DNA from: Locusta migratoria
Lineage: Eukaryota > Arthropoda > Insecta > Orthoptera > Acrididae
NCBI GenBank assembly: GCA_026315105.1
Contig: CM048747.1
Location: forward strand, 282,353,654-282,417,653
Length of the DNA: 64,000 nucleotides
Reading direction: 5' to 3'
Each line of letters opens with the position of its first letter. Position 1 is the stretch's first letter. Shown in pieces: positions 32,901-46,000 of this stretch. Made by a program: the position numbers and the translations under genes. Under the pieces are notes generated by a model. It had not been told where the DNA came from, did no database searches, and saw only the letters and a program-made list of their open reading frames with translations.

Positions 32901-34412
32901 ATGAAATGAGCCATTAATAGCACGAGCGGATGCAAAAACGCCGTTTCTAAGTGTGGGAAGCAAGATTTTGATGCGACAGTATATGACCCTAAGTCATTCC
33001 CTTCTGTGGCTACGCCATGGGAAGAACACATGGCCTTAAACCATGCTGAGCCTTACTTGCCGCGATACCTTGTTTTTTCCCATACTGATGGAGACTCTTT
33101 CTTGTCCACCAAGCCACAATTCTTCATTGACCACCTTGAGAACAAGTATGGTCAGGTGGCATCTTTCTCAAAAATGCGAAGTGGGGCTGTTTTGATACAG
33201 ACAGCGTCCTTAGCCTAGTTCAAGGCATTATTGGCCTGCGACAAGCTAGGTGATATTCCTGTCAGTGTCACAACCCACAAGACACTCAAGATGATCCAAG
33301 GTCTTATTTACCACTGAGACTTATTGTCACAGTCCGATGAAGAGTTATGTACCAACCGGGAATGCAGAGGTGTTCAATTTGTCAGGTGTGTTTATAGGGG
33401 ACCAAAAGATCACAGGGTTGCCACCGGTGCATGTTCATCCTGGCCTTTGAAGGCTATACACTGCCCAAGAAGGGCAAGGTAATGATCTACCAGTGCAACG
33501 TCAAGCCGTACGTCCTGCTCTCTGTGAGGTGCTTCAGGTGCTGGATGTTCAGGCATATGACCTCCCGGTGCACTTTCAGCTCCATATGCAGGAAATGTGG
33601 GCATCCATCTCATCCGGATGCTCCATGCAACCCACCTCCCGTCTGTGTGAACCGTAAGCAGCTCCATTCACCTTGCTCTCCAAACTGTACAATCCTACAC
33701 AAAGTACCAAAGATTATGGAAATAAAGACCTTGGACCATGTATCATTCAATAAGTCAAGAAAGAAGTATGAGCAGCTGCATCCGGTTAACTTGACCACCT
33801 CTTTTGCTGCTGTAATGTGATCCCCGTGCACTACGGGTACGGCACCCAACAAGGTTTTGCCTCCTCCTGTGGGCCTAGAGGCCATCAATCTACCACTGCC
33901 TCCTCGTTATGTGGAGGCGACCCTCCACCTACGGCTCCTGCAGCTGTTGTGGGGGCAGTTTCCCCCCCAACCATTGGGGACACCAGTCCTCAACCCCCAG
34001 CCGTAGAAGCAACAACTTCCTCCGGCATCTCTTGCTCGGAAGGGCTCCCATGGGACTCTCCCTTTCGAGGTTTCTCAGAGCGTGCCAGGGGATTCCAGCG
34101 AATGGCTGAAGGATCTGCCAACTGCAGGTTGAAGGGCTTCCAGCTCTTCGACAGCCCCAGATGTAACTCCCAAGAAGCCCTCCCAGCCCTTAACACCAAA
34201 GGGCTAGTGAGAGGAGAAACAGAAGAAGAAGAAGGAAAGGAAAAAAGACTCTTCAGAGGCACGAAAGCAACGCTCCATCACATCTTCTGCCTCTGAAGAT
34301 GAGGTGGAAATCCTCACATCCCCTGAGGATCCTGCCATAATAGGATCGCTGGAACCCATGGTTCTCGAACCCTCAGATTCTGCGAAGTTGGCAGCAGGGG
34401 CCCCTGCAGAAT
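32901..34412 (+). pseudogene. LINE copy B ORF1 relic
   Basis: Aligned to copy A ORF1 by eye, the relic keeps YLPRYLVFSHTDGDSF, FSKMRSGAVLIQTASLA and the zinc-knuckle block CFRCWMFRHMTSRC, where the second knuckle cysteines remain but the spacing glycine is lost. Stops occur at 32907 and elsewhere, and several indels shift the frame after 33220 and 33820. The low-complexity C-terminus is degraded. No functional protein is possible. Confidence 0.8.
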
Positions 34413-34433
34413 AACCTGCTTATCCATTACAAT

Positions 34434-35976
34434 ATGGCTGTTCAGCCCAATGCCATAGAAGTCCTGCAGTGGAATTGCAGCAGTTTTTTCCCTCATCTGG
34501 CTGAGTTGCAGCAATTACTCTGCCACTTACCTGTGATCTGTCTAGCCATGCAGGAAACGTAGTTCTCCGTCAAGAGGACCCCTGCCCTTCGAGGTTATTG
34601 GGGCTATTTTAAAAACCATACCATCTATGACAGACTTTCCGGTGGCGTCTGTGTCTGCATCCTAAGCCTCTTTCCCCAGTGCTGCTGTGCCTCTTCAAAC
34701 ACCTCTAGAGGTAGTCGCCGTTAGGCTCTGGGTAGTACAAGATTTTATCATCTGCTCTGTGTACCTCCCACCAGATAATGCTGTCTCTCCTGTAGACCTT
34801 GCTGCCTTGGCTGCCCAACTCCTCTCACCCTTTCTTCTTTTGGGGGATTTCAATGCCCACCACACTCTGTGGGGTGGCACACAGACCTCGGCCCGGGATA
34901 GAAATGTTGAGTCTCTTCTGTCAGAGCCAAATATCTGCCTTCTCAACACTGGTACTCCTACCATTTTGGCATAGCACATTGTACATATTCTGCCATAGAC
35001 CTGTCTGTCTGCAGCTGTAGCCTTCTTCCACATCTCACCTGGAGGATCCGCAATGACTTGTGTGGCAGCTGCCATTTTCCTATCTTCCTGTCACTCCCAC
35101 AGTATCCGCCTGCTGACCGTCTGCCTTGCTCGTCCCTCCCTAGGGCTGACTGGCCAGCCTTTTCTTGTGATCTCCTCTTCCCTTCTAGCTGATGTTGATG
35201 CCACTGTTCAGCAGACCATGAAACTGTCCCCACCACACACAGTTTGCTCCATTGTAAGTCGGTGCCCTGGTGGACACCGGAGATCGCTGAAGCCATTCAG
35301 GAACGTCGGAGAGCTCTACAGTGCCACCGACCCCACCCTTATGTAAAACATTTTGTTGCCTTATGCATCTCCAGGCATGGGCCCAACTACTGATCCAACA
35401 AAGTAAGAGAGACTCCTGGGAGAAGTACGTTGCCTTCATTGGTTCCCGTGCTTCTCCTTCACGGGTATGCTCGCTAGTTCGACGCCTCTTCGGGCACCGC
35501 CAACCGATGGGAATTCCATTCAGGGTACAAGATACTGACCCTGTCGCCGTCTCTGAGCACCTGGAAGACCATTATGCACACACCCCAGAGACGGCTGCTT
35601 ATGGTGCTTAAAGAGTGAACAGAGAGAAATCAGATTTCCTTTCAAATGCGACACTGGGAACCATACAACGTCCATTTTACTGAGTGCGAGTTTGAAAGTG
35701 CCCTTGCTGCATACCCAGATACCTCCCCTGGACCTGATCGCATTCACGGTCAGTTCCTCCGACACCTATCAGCGGACTTCAAGCCCCAACTTCTTGCCCT
35801 GTTCAATCGTATCTGACTTGAAGGTGTTTTCCTGTCGTACTGGCGGTATAGGATTATCATCCCAGTGATTAAGCCTGGAGCAGATCTGCAGGTGGCCAGA
35901 TCAGCCTCACCAGTGTTCCACGTGAGCTCGTTGAACGTATGGTGAGTCGGAGGCTCATGTGGATGCTTGAGGACCT
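34434..35976 (+). pseudogene. LINE copy B ORF2 relic (endonuclease and start of RT)
   Basis: Starts at ATG 34434, in a position equivalent to copy A 27549. It retains the endonuclease motifs LQWNCS, a GDFNAHHTLWGG loop and a decayed DH pair, then TSPGPDRIH before the RT fingers. At least four frameshifts or stops precede the truncation. The RT palm and RNase H are absent. Confidence 0.8.
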
Positions 35977-36775
35977 CTTTGTGGATCTCTCACTTGTCAT
36001 TAATAGTTAGCAGACTCTTACCACCCTACAAGACATTACACAACCAATCAATCTTAATCAAGTGACTGAATACACTTCCAGTAACTGCAACAATAAGGTT
36101 AAGTTTAGATGTAAATTGTAGCAGCATAATTTATCCCTACTTAGAAACTGCTAATATACATTTAATTTCAGTGTATCAACAATTTATAATTAACAATAAA
36201 GCTTACTCTCACTTGATGTAGATTAATTACTTGCATAATTGCTGTACTAAGGATAGGATTTTACTTGTTCTGAAGATATATCTCCATGTTAGCATTTACC
36301 CACTCTTGTGTATATAATTTTATTTTTTTTATATATGAACAAAGTTCATCATTTGGCAATGCAACTGTGCCTAATATCTCACTTACAGAAGACAATGAAG
36401 CATTTTTTACATGATCAATAATATTATATAGGTCTTGCAATAAGTCGTGGCCCGCATGCAGGAGTCTCGAGTCGTACGCAGGGTGAGTCTATTCCTTTGT
36501 TTCAGAGGGAAGGCCAGCTCAGTTGCACGTTTCTTGCTGGGCCTTATGTTTTGTCCATCAGTAGGCTGTCAACTACACCCCATGACCTGTAGGCAACACA
36601 CAACTTAGGTGGCCGCCACTCTTAAACAACGGAATGGACTCACCCAGTGCCCAAGTCAAGAAAGCAGGGGCCACAACTTCTTGCATGAGCTCTGTTGATT
36701 ATTGAGTTTTAGAAATATAATATTAATTTTTCGTGCAGTTTTCTGTGAAACTTTTTCATTTATCTTTTTTTTCAG
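35977..36775. other. Unassigned sequence upstream of the host gene exon
   Basis: AT-rich until about 36430, then a CpG-containing stretch. A good splice donor (cagggtgagtc) lies at about 36477-36487, and 36775 ends in a pyrimidine tract plus cag, a likely acceptor. A 5' UTR exon could therefore end near 36480, but nothing confirms it. Confidence 0.35.
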
Positions 36776-36828
36776 TTGGTGTTTTGTCCTCTACAATAGT
36801 ACAAATAAAAGATAAAATTCCAGCAACA

Positions 36829-37013
36829 ATGCAGATCCGATGGTACAAGAAACGCATAACTGCAGTTTCTGTCGCAGCCATTGTATTTTATTTTATTTTT
36901 CGTTCTCAAGAGAACAGTGTCATTTTTAAAATTATCATTCGAGATACTAAACCATCTGATGTCTGGGAGTTTGTTGCAGATTTTAGTAACATGAAGAAGC
37001 TCAATCCTACTAT
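36829..37013 (+). CDS. Host SRPBCC gene, coding exon 1
   Basis: Encodes residues 1-61 and two bases of codon 62. It contains the membrane anchor and the first strand-helix of the domain. The donor at 37014 (gtgagta) is strong. The exon probably starts at 36776 after a ttttcag acceptor, making 36776-36828 5' UTR or upstream coding sequence. Confidence 0.75.
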
Positions 37014-40000
37014 GTGAGTATAGTAGGGACCTATGCTTCATTATTGTGATTGACAGTAGTTGAACTTTTTCTGACAAGTCACTTTCTTCCCTCTTATCTT
37101 CATTGTGACGTACTAATTTAATCCATCTTGTTGGTTAAGATTGCATGCTATTGCTTGTATGCATAAATTTTTCAGATAGCCATATTAGGTGGAGACACAT
37201 TGGATGGGTATACGTGAAGAGGCCAGACTAACTTATAGTTCTTGTGGTTCTTGATGAAGAGCAGGAAGTGTTTCAGTAGTTATGGGCTCAACATTCTTTA
37301 TGATTGACTGATCTGGCCTTACAACATAACCAATTTGGCTGTACATTTTTGGTACTACAAACAGCTAAAAGCAAGGGTAAATCCAACTGTTAAATTTTCC
37401 GAGGTCATGCAGTTCTACTGTAAGGTTTAATGATCATCACATCCACTTAAATAAAATATTCTAGATTTAAGAAGTCAACCATTTAGCTCACAGGGATTAT
37501 GTAGAATGATATTGCCATCTAAAAAACAAAATGATGTAGGTTGACACATGTAATTTTAAATTATTAGTTAGGTAGGTTTGAAAATTTTAAAAAGAGAAAT
37601 GGATGAACAGAAGTTAAATAAATGATAATTAGTGAAGTATGATAGCAGGAAAAACAGGTTTTTTTTTATCAGACAGTATAAGAATATCAATATAAAATCA
37701 AATAAGGGCAATGAAGAAACAATGATCTTGGGGTCCATTGATCAAAGAGGTAAGAGTGTTTTGGATAATCTAGTCATCATTTGTAAATGCATTAGAAGAG
37801 TAGGCATTCTGTAGCTATTCTACATTACAAGCTCAAAATTTAAACATTGCACACTTTCCACAGCCCTGAAATATTGATCAAATCAGTTGGGTTTTATATA
37901 TTTGGTGTGCTCTTAGATGGGTTTTATTTGGCTAATAAAAGTATGATTTGTCCAAGGGCGGTTCCTGAGAAAAGCTTGAAAAACCATGAATTTTGGGTAC
38001 CACATCACTTTTTATTCTTTGCAAGTCATTGAAATTTTTAGTATATTTTCATAAGATAATATTCTCAAACTACCTTCTAAATTTTTTCATTATCTTTATT
38101 CGTTAACTAGATCCAGAATTTCAAACTTACTATACTTACACGTAAAATTAAACAAACCAGTTTTTAGTTATATTTTCAGCATGGACTGTAAAGATCTAAT
38201 TAACTAATATAGAAATTTTATCAATATATTCTGTAGGCTTTTATACGGCAATGTCACTTTCCCATTTTCAGAAATTTTTATCTGTTATCAAGATACACCC
38301 AAAAACCATGTTGTCTGGGTATTGAAAATGCCCGTTGTGCTGAGAGACAGCATTCTGGTCTCTGTGAAACTTACTAGTCAATTTTAAGAAATATACTTGG
38401 TGAAAAAAATTCATTTTTGCAAATCTTACAATTTGATATCTTTCAACAGAAATTTCAGGAGGGATTCAACAATATTTCTGTGAAGGATAGTTCGCCTCCA
38501 AATACGCCAAATGCCACACTGAGATATTCACTTACAGCAGTTACCTTCCAAACCTTGTCCAGAAACAGATCTCATGGGCTCTGTCTATCTAGATATTCAC
38601 CAATTCCACCACACCCACTGCCCGGCCACAAAGGAGCAACTGTCTTGTTATCCAATACTACCAGGACTGGAGCTACCACATTCTCTGCCACGGTTTCGAA
38701 TACCTTTCATCCTGTCTTGAAATGAGAAATACCCTACCCAATATCCTTCCTACTCCCCCCCGCCCCCCCCCCCCCCTACAGTGGTATTCCGCTGCCCACC
38801 AAACCTACCTAATATCCTCCCCCCCTGCCCCCCCCCCCCTACAGTGGTATTCCGCTGCCCACCAAACCTACCTAATATCCTTGTCCATCCCTACTCCATT
38901 CCTGCTCCAAATCCCTTGCCCCATGGCTAATATCCCTGCAATAGACCTAGATGCAAAACCTATCCTTTCCACCATACCATTTGGAAGGATGGTGGTTCAA
39001 ATCCACCTCCGGCCATCCGGATTTAGGTTTTCTGTAATTTCCCTAAATCACTCCAGGCAAATGCCGGGATGGTTTCTTTCAAAGGGCATGGCCGATTTCC
39101 TTCCCCCCTCCTTACCCAAACATCCGAGCATGAGCTCCATCTCTAATGATCATGCTGTTGATGGGATGTTAAACCTTAAGATTCCTTCCTTTCTTCCACC
39201 ATACCACCACCACCACCTACTTCCAGTCCTATCACAGGCATTTCCTATTCCATAAAGGGCAGGGCAACCTGTGAAAGCAGTCATGTTATCTACAAACTGA
39301 GCTGCAACCACTGTCCAGCTTCCTACGTGGGCATGACCAGCAACAGGCTGTCTATCTGGATGAATGACCATTGCCAAACTGTGGCTAGGAGACAGCTGGA
39401 CCATCCTGTTGCACAGCTTGCAGCGCTGCATAATGTGACTCACATCAATGACTGCTACACAGCCTGCGCCATATGGATCCTCCCCACAGATACCAGATTT
39501 TCTGAATTGTGCAAGTGGGAACTCTCACTACATTACATCCTGTGCTCCCACAATCCCCCAGACATAAACCTTCACTAGTTCCTGCCTCCACCACCCATCC
39601 CTGTCCACACTCTATCCTTAAATACGTCTTCCATCCTGTTACACATTTCACTCACTTCCGATCCTTCTGCCCTGTCCATCAGACAACATTGGCATATTCC
39701 CCTACCCGATTCATGCATCTCCCCCCTCCCCTTCTGCTTCATTCTTCTTGCCACTTCCTCACGCCCATCACTGGTTGCTCTTGCTTTGGGTGTGCTGAGT
39801 CTCGCAGACTGGCCACAGTGGCTGGAGATGGTGGTCATGTCTGTGGGAGTGTGTTTCTCTCTGACCAATGAAGGCCTTAATGGCCGAAAGATCTTTCAAG
39901 TTTTTTCTGTTATTTGTGCCTCTCCGTGACTCTTTGGACGTCTCTGTGGTTTGATATCTTTGCTTGATCAAGAGTTGACTTAATTTTTGTTATTCTTCAT

Positions 40001-43000
40001 AGTTATTGTGCAGCATTAATTAAGTAAAGAATTGCAATACATTTTAAAGAGCTTTCAGAGGTAAAAACACATTGTGTGGACTCTGCATATGGTTTATCTT
40101 AGTTCATACATAGCAGCATATGAAATTCAGTGGGGGCATCAGAATCTTATTTAAAATTGGGAAAATGAGAATATCTCATTGGTTTTATATCTGTTGGACA
40201 AGCCCGTACAGCCTTTTACGTGGGCATGACCAGAATCCAGCTGTCTCCCCATATAAATGGCCATCATCAAACTGTGGTCTGGAGACAGCTATTTCTGAAG
40301 AGGGCCATAATGGCCAAAAGATAAATATACTTGTAAACCTTTGTGTGTGCCTATCTGCAAATTGTCAAGACATCTCTGTAGTGAGCAGCAGCCTATAGTT
40401 TTGAAAATCTTGTTGAATCCTTCCTAGATTTTCTGTTGCTCAACTTTTTGTTACCTTTATTTAATCCTGCTACTGTCAGACTTGGGAACTAAAAATATGC
40501 TTGAGGCTTAGATTCGGATGCAAAGTTTCAGGAAAAAAAATGCTGCTAGATGCCGCCATAAGTAGGTTTTCTGCATGGAGGTAAGAATAAACCATGGTTT
40601 AATGAAAGGTGGTTAAAGATCCTTGGTTTTGTGTAGAGAGCCTGGTTTTGTTAATGGTAATTCAAAATAATGCCCCTCAGGGGCTCAGCATTAATTTGCT
40701 GAGTACGGGCTTGGCGAACCCGGGGTCCTGAGCTGGGGACCGGTAAGCGCCGCTAGTCCTCTAGACACCGTAACCTCTGGGCACGCTTCAGCGACCACCG
40801 TGTGGCGCGGCGGTGGAACGTTGTGTGTACTGGGGAATGGGGATCTTGGCCGCCCGGGTCGCGAGGATGGTACAAACCTCTATAAATAACCCTTCAATCC
40901 CAAGGTGTGCTACGTGCTGATGGGATGCATGGCTGTTGAAGAGGAACAGTCGCTAGCGAGCAACCTCTGGGGATACTGCCGCACCTCAGTTGTATAAGGC
41001 TTACCTAGGCACGCGGGGCTCTGTCTAGGTGGACATGTACTTCCCTAGCTGCTCGTGGGACCGACATGAGCACTTCCAATTTGTCCCTTGAACCTTCCAG
41101 TGGGATGGGTGTACCACTGGGGGGTACCAACACCCAATCCAAAAAGATGGCTAGGATATCCAGTCCTCCTGATTCGGGGAGTAAGAAAAAGTATTTTGGG
41201 AATAGTAACAGAACACAGGCTGTTGTACAGAATGTGTTTATTGTTGTGAACCGAAAGGACGGCTCGTTTGAGGGAGTATCTCCCTTCTATATTCAAAAAG
41301 GCCTCGAGGGAATTGCTGGCAGTTTAAAATCAGTGAAACGTTTGCGGAATGGGACATTACTGATCGAAACATCGAGTTCCCAGCAGGCAACCAACCTGCA
41401 GCAAGCGGAATTCCTGGGTGAATATGCCATAGAGGCGGAGATGCATAACACCTTGAACTACAGTAAAGGCGTAGTGACCTGTAGAGATATAGTAAACATC
41501 CCGTTGGAAGAACTGAAATCTGAGTGGGCACAGGAGGGTATTTTGGATGTGCAAAATATTATGAAAAGGGTGGATGGTGAGTTGGTGAAATCGGACTCAT
41601 TCATCCTTACCTTCAATAATCCCCAACTTCCAGATAATGTCAAAGCAGGTTTTCTTCGTTTGAAAGTTCGACCTTACGTCCCCAACCCAATGCGCTGCTT
41701 CACATGCCAGCGCTTTGGGCATACCACCCTGGGGTGCAAAGGTGAGGCCACCTGTGGCAAATGTGGCAAGGTGGCACATGACGGAGCAGAGTGTACACCA
41801 CCTGCCACGTGTGTCAACTGCTCTGGGGATCACCCTGTCTGGAGTCGTAATTGTAAAGTCTTCCTTGAGGAAAAAAAGGTGCAGGAAATAAAGACCACGA
41901 AGCGCATCTCGTATGCTGAGGCCAAGAAAATCTTCCAGGCCATGCAACCACTAGCTTTTGCCGCTTCTTTCGCTTCTGTTGTCCAGAAGCCGATTGTCAA
42001 GTGTGATGCTGTTACGCAAACTGAGTCTGTCTGTGTTGGTACTAGCACCTGCACTTGCCAGTGCACCTGCCAGGCGGCTGCTGCAGTCGTAGAGGATTCC
42101 AGTTCGTTTGGTCCCAAAACATCGGAAAAAGGTACTGATCCGCCTCCTGTGGAAATGATGGCCCCACCAGTAGTAGAGGTTGTGCAGAAATCTACCACAG
42201 CCACTACCTCTGCAACGGGCTCCCATCCGAAACCACCTAAGGCTAAAAAAGCAGTTGAAAAGTATCTGTCACAGGAAAAAGTAGAAGTTACTTTGTTTGA
42301 GCCTGTCCATGTACGTGTAACAGATGCTCCATCCGACTCTCTGTCCGAGCCAATGGACCTTGATGTGCGTTTGGGGCAGCCAAACCGCCCCAAGTCGGAC
42401 CCTCTACCCCATAGCGTCTCGCCGCCTCGGCGGAGAGAGAAAGTGAGGGTGAAACCTCCGTAAGCAATGGCTCCCATACTACAATGGAATATGCAGGGCT
42501 TTAGGACCCATGTGGAGGAACTTCGTCTCTTATCTCAGGGTCGACCTCTGTGTATGTGTCTCCAGGAGACAAATTTTAGGCCTTCAGACTCCCCTGAGAT
42601 ACGTGGTTACACGCTATGTAGGAAGGATGACGTAAGTGGGGCGAGAGCTAGGGGTGGAGTGGCTATTTTTGTTTGTACAGCCTACCACTCCGAGCCCCTC
42701 TCCCTCACCACAAGCCTCCAAGCAGTCGCAGTATCTGTATATGTGCGTCATCGACTGACTGTTTGCTCCCTCTATCTGCCCCCTCATGATACGCTTAATG
42801 AAGAGGACCTTGAGGACCTTCTTACTCAACTTCCCCAGCCTTTTCTTCTGTGTGGAGACTTTAATGCACATAATGTTCTTTGGGGCTCTGTCACTACTTG
42901 CCCCAGGGGTAGGGCCATTGAGCGGCTCCTCTTGTCGTCGAACGCACATTTACTTAACACCGGTCAACCCACACACCTTTGTACTGCGACAGGGTCATTA

Positions 43001-46000
43001 TCTGCCATAGACCTCACTCTTTGCTCTCCATCCCTTGCCCACACTATACAATGGGACGTGGTCGATGATCTCCATGGCAGCGATCACTTTCCAATCTCCA
43101 TTTCCCAACCGTATGGAATCGAACCTGAAAGACACCCGCCACGATGGATACTCAGTAGAGCGGATTGGGCACTTTACAGCCAACTTGCCCGCTTTGAACA
43201 TCGTGACAATGTCACAGAATGGGTGCACCATATTACTGCCGTGATGCACTCCGCCGCTGATGCATCCATTCCACAGTCTTCGGGACGTCGAAAACGGCAG
43301 CCAGTCCCTTGGTGGAATGACGAATGCCGATCTGCCCTCAGGACCAGGCGGGCGGCTCTGCGTCGGTTCAAGTGTCGTTCGACTTCAGAGAACCTCGCTG
43401 CTTTCCGGGTTGCAAGGGCCAAGTGTCGTCAGGTTATTAGAGAGAGCAAACGGAGGTCATGGCAGCAGTTCCTGAGTTCCATTAACCGTTCTACAACCAG
43501 CACGAAAGTATGGGAGACCATCAGGAGGATTTCTGGAAGAGGAGGAAGGTGCCCCATAGCTGCTGTGATGTGTAACGGAACTTTAGAAACACGACCAGCA
43601 GACATTGCCCAAACCATGGCTACTTACTTCGCTTCTGTTACTGCCACTGCCAGTCAGGATCCTGAATTCAGGCGCCACAGAGTGGCTGCTGAGGGGGGCA
43701 CGCTGGACTTCAGGTCCGCGATTACGGCGGAGTACAACCACCCCTTCTCCCTGTGGGAATTAGATTCTGCATTGTGTGTAGCCCGAGACACTTCACCTGG
43801 TCACGATGGGATCCACTATGCTATGTTACGGCACCTTACAGATCGCAACAAAGTTATCCTCCTTAACCTTTTTAATGCCATTTGGATGTCAGGACACTTT
43901 CCCGACTTGTGGAGAGAGGCTATTTTAATTCCCCTTTTAAAACCCGGTAAAGATTCCACATGCCCCAGCAGTTACCGTAGTGTTGCCCTCACTAGCTGCA
44001 TTGGAAAGACACTGGAGCGGATGGTCAACCGCCGCCTTGTCTGGATGTTGGAATCCAGGCAGCTACTTAGTCGCTTCCAGTGTGGGTTCAGGCGATATCG
44101 TTCCACCTTCGATAACCTGGCCTCTCTGGAGGCGGCAATACAACAGGCTTTCCTGCGCCGTCATCACCTTCTGGGTGTCTTTTTTGATATCGAGAAGGCC
44201 TACGACACTACTTGGAGGCATCTTATACTTAGGCAGCTTCACGAATGGGGATTTCGCGGTTGCCTTCCAATTTTTATCCGGTCATTCCTTTCTCCACGTT
44301 TTTTTAGATACCGAGTCGGTGGCGTGCTCTCTGACCGCTTTGAGCAGGAAAACGGTGTCCCTCAGGGTAGTGTTTTAAGTGTGACGTTGTTTGCTATAGC
44401 CATTAACAGTATCACGTGTGTTGTGAAAAGTCCTGTCCAGTGTTCACTATTTGTTGATGACTTCTCTGTCTTCTGTTCTTCTTCCAGTCTTGCAACGACA
44501 ACTCGTCAGTTGCAGCTCACTCTCCGGCGGCTCGACGAATGGGCACAGAAGACCAGTTTCAAATTTTCAACAGAGAAGTCGGTGTGTGTTTGTTTTAACC
44601 GTTCTCGTTCTATTTTTAACTTACCTGAACTGCGGATGAGGGACACCGTTCTGAATTTTAAAGACACTGTGCGTTTTCTGGGGGTGACATTTGACTCTAA
44701 ACTTACCTGGTTGCCACATCTTAAAGATTTGAAGAGACGGTGCCTGAAGGCACTAAGTATTTTAAAGTGTCTTAGCCACACTTCATGGGGAGCCGACAGA
44801 ACTTGTCTGCTACGATTTTATAGAGCATTTGTGCGTTCTCGCCTAGACTACGGGTGCACCGTGTATGGGTCAGCAAGACCCTCTTATTTAAAGATGCTGG
44901 ACGTGGTGCATCATGAGGGGATTCGGCTCGCAACTGGGGCATTCCGCACGAGTCCCATACCAAGTATCTGCGCCGAGGCTGGTGAGCCACCACTTCACAT
45001 GCAGCGGCAGTTTCTCGTGGCACGCCAGGCATATACGACTTTGTCCTCGCCAAATACACCAGCCCATCCGGTCGTTGCCCACCCTCCTGCGGAACGGCTG
45101 TTTCGTAACAGGCTACGGGCAACGAGGCCTTTTGGGATACGTTCTCAAGATTGTCTTTTAGATATGGATGTGTCTGGTTTTAATGTTTTACAGCGAGGTT
45201 GGAGTAAACGTCCACCATGGCTCCTCCAGCGGCCGAAACTACTTTTAGAGTTGACACATTTTCAGAAGCATTCTACTTCCGATTTTATATTTCAATCTCT
45301 GTTCTCTCACATTTTAGATCAGCATCGTGATTTTACCGTGGTGTACACGGATGGGTCCAAACAAGGGGACTCGATAGGCTGTTCAATAGTGTTCCCCAAC
45401 ACCACCATCAGGATTCGCCTCCCTCCTGCATACTCAGTTTTCTCAGCAGAACTCCATGCGATCCTGCGGGCGCTGGAACAAATGCAGCGGGTTTGTGGCA
45501 CGAAGTTTCTCCTGTGCTCTGATTCTCTCAGTGCGCTGCAATCAATACGAAATTTGTATCCAGCTGAGAAGATAGTGCAGCTCATTCATGACAGAATGTC
45601 CACTCTCCAGCAGCGGGGGAAGCAAGTGACATTCTGTTGGGTGCCAGGACATGTCGGTATTAGTGGTAACGAAATGGCTGATCGGGCTGCCAAGGAGGCT
45701 TGCGACAGTTCTGGTATTACTCATTGTGCCGTTCCCCTGCAGAACATCCTCTCTGTGGTGCGCCGGAAAGCCCTTCGTTTGTGGGAGGAGACGTGGCAGG
45801 CAGTGATGAACAATAAACTGCGGTTGATTAAGCCCACTGTCCGACCGTGGCGAACATCCTGTCATTCATTGAGGCAGCATGAGGTGGCCTTGACACGTCT
45901 CCGAATCGGGCATTGTCCTTTGACACATGGCTATTTACTCCGTCAGGAGGACCCTCCGATTTGCGATGCTTGTGGTGTGCAAGTCACTGTACGCCACATT

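Larger units (their letters stand above)
32505..35976 (+). mobile_element. LINE copy B, decayed and 3' truncated, same family as copy A
   Basis: It begins with the same 5' sequence as copy A and runs collinearly with it until about 35976 (inside the RT, at the equivalent of copy A 29160). ORF1 starts at ATG 32901, but its third codon is TGA, and further frameshifts follow. Recognisable blocks are the zinc knuckles (33527-33690), the endonuclease region (GDFNAHHTLWGG at about 34850) and the start of the RT. It is clearly older than copy A. Confidence 0.88.

Noticed and set aside
36430..36487. 5' UTR exon of the SRPBCC gene ending at the gtgagtc near 36482
   Set aside because: The donor looks good, but there is no independent sign of an exon; listed only as a possibility.
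41830..42477. 215-codon minus-strand ORF
   Set aside because: It is the complement of LINE ORF1, whose domains are unambiguous.
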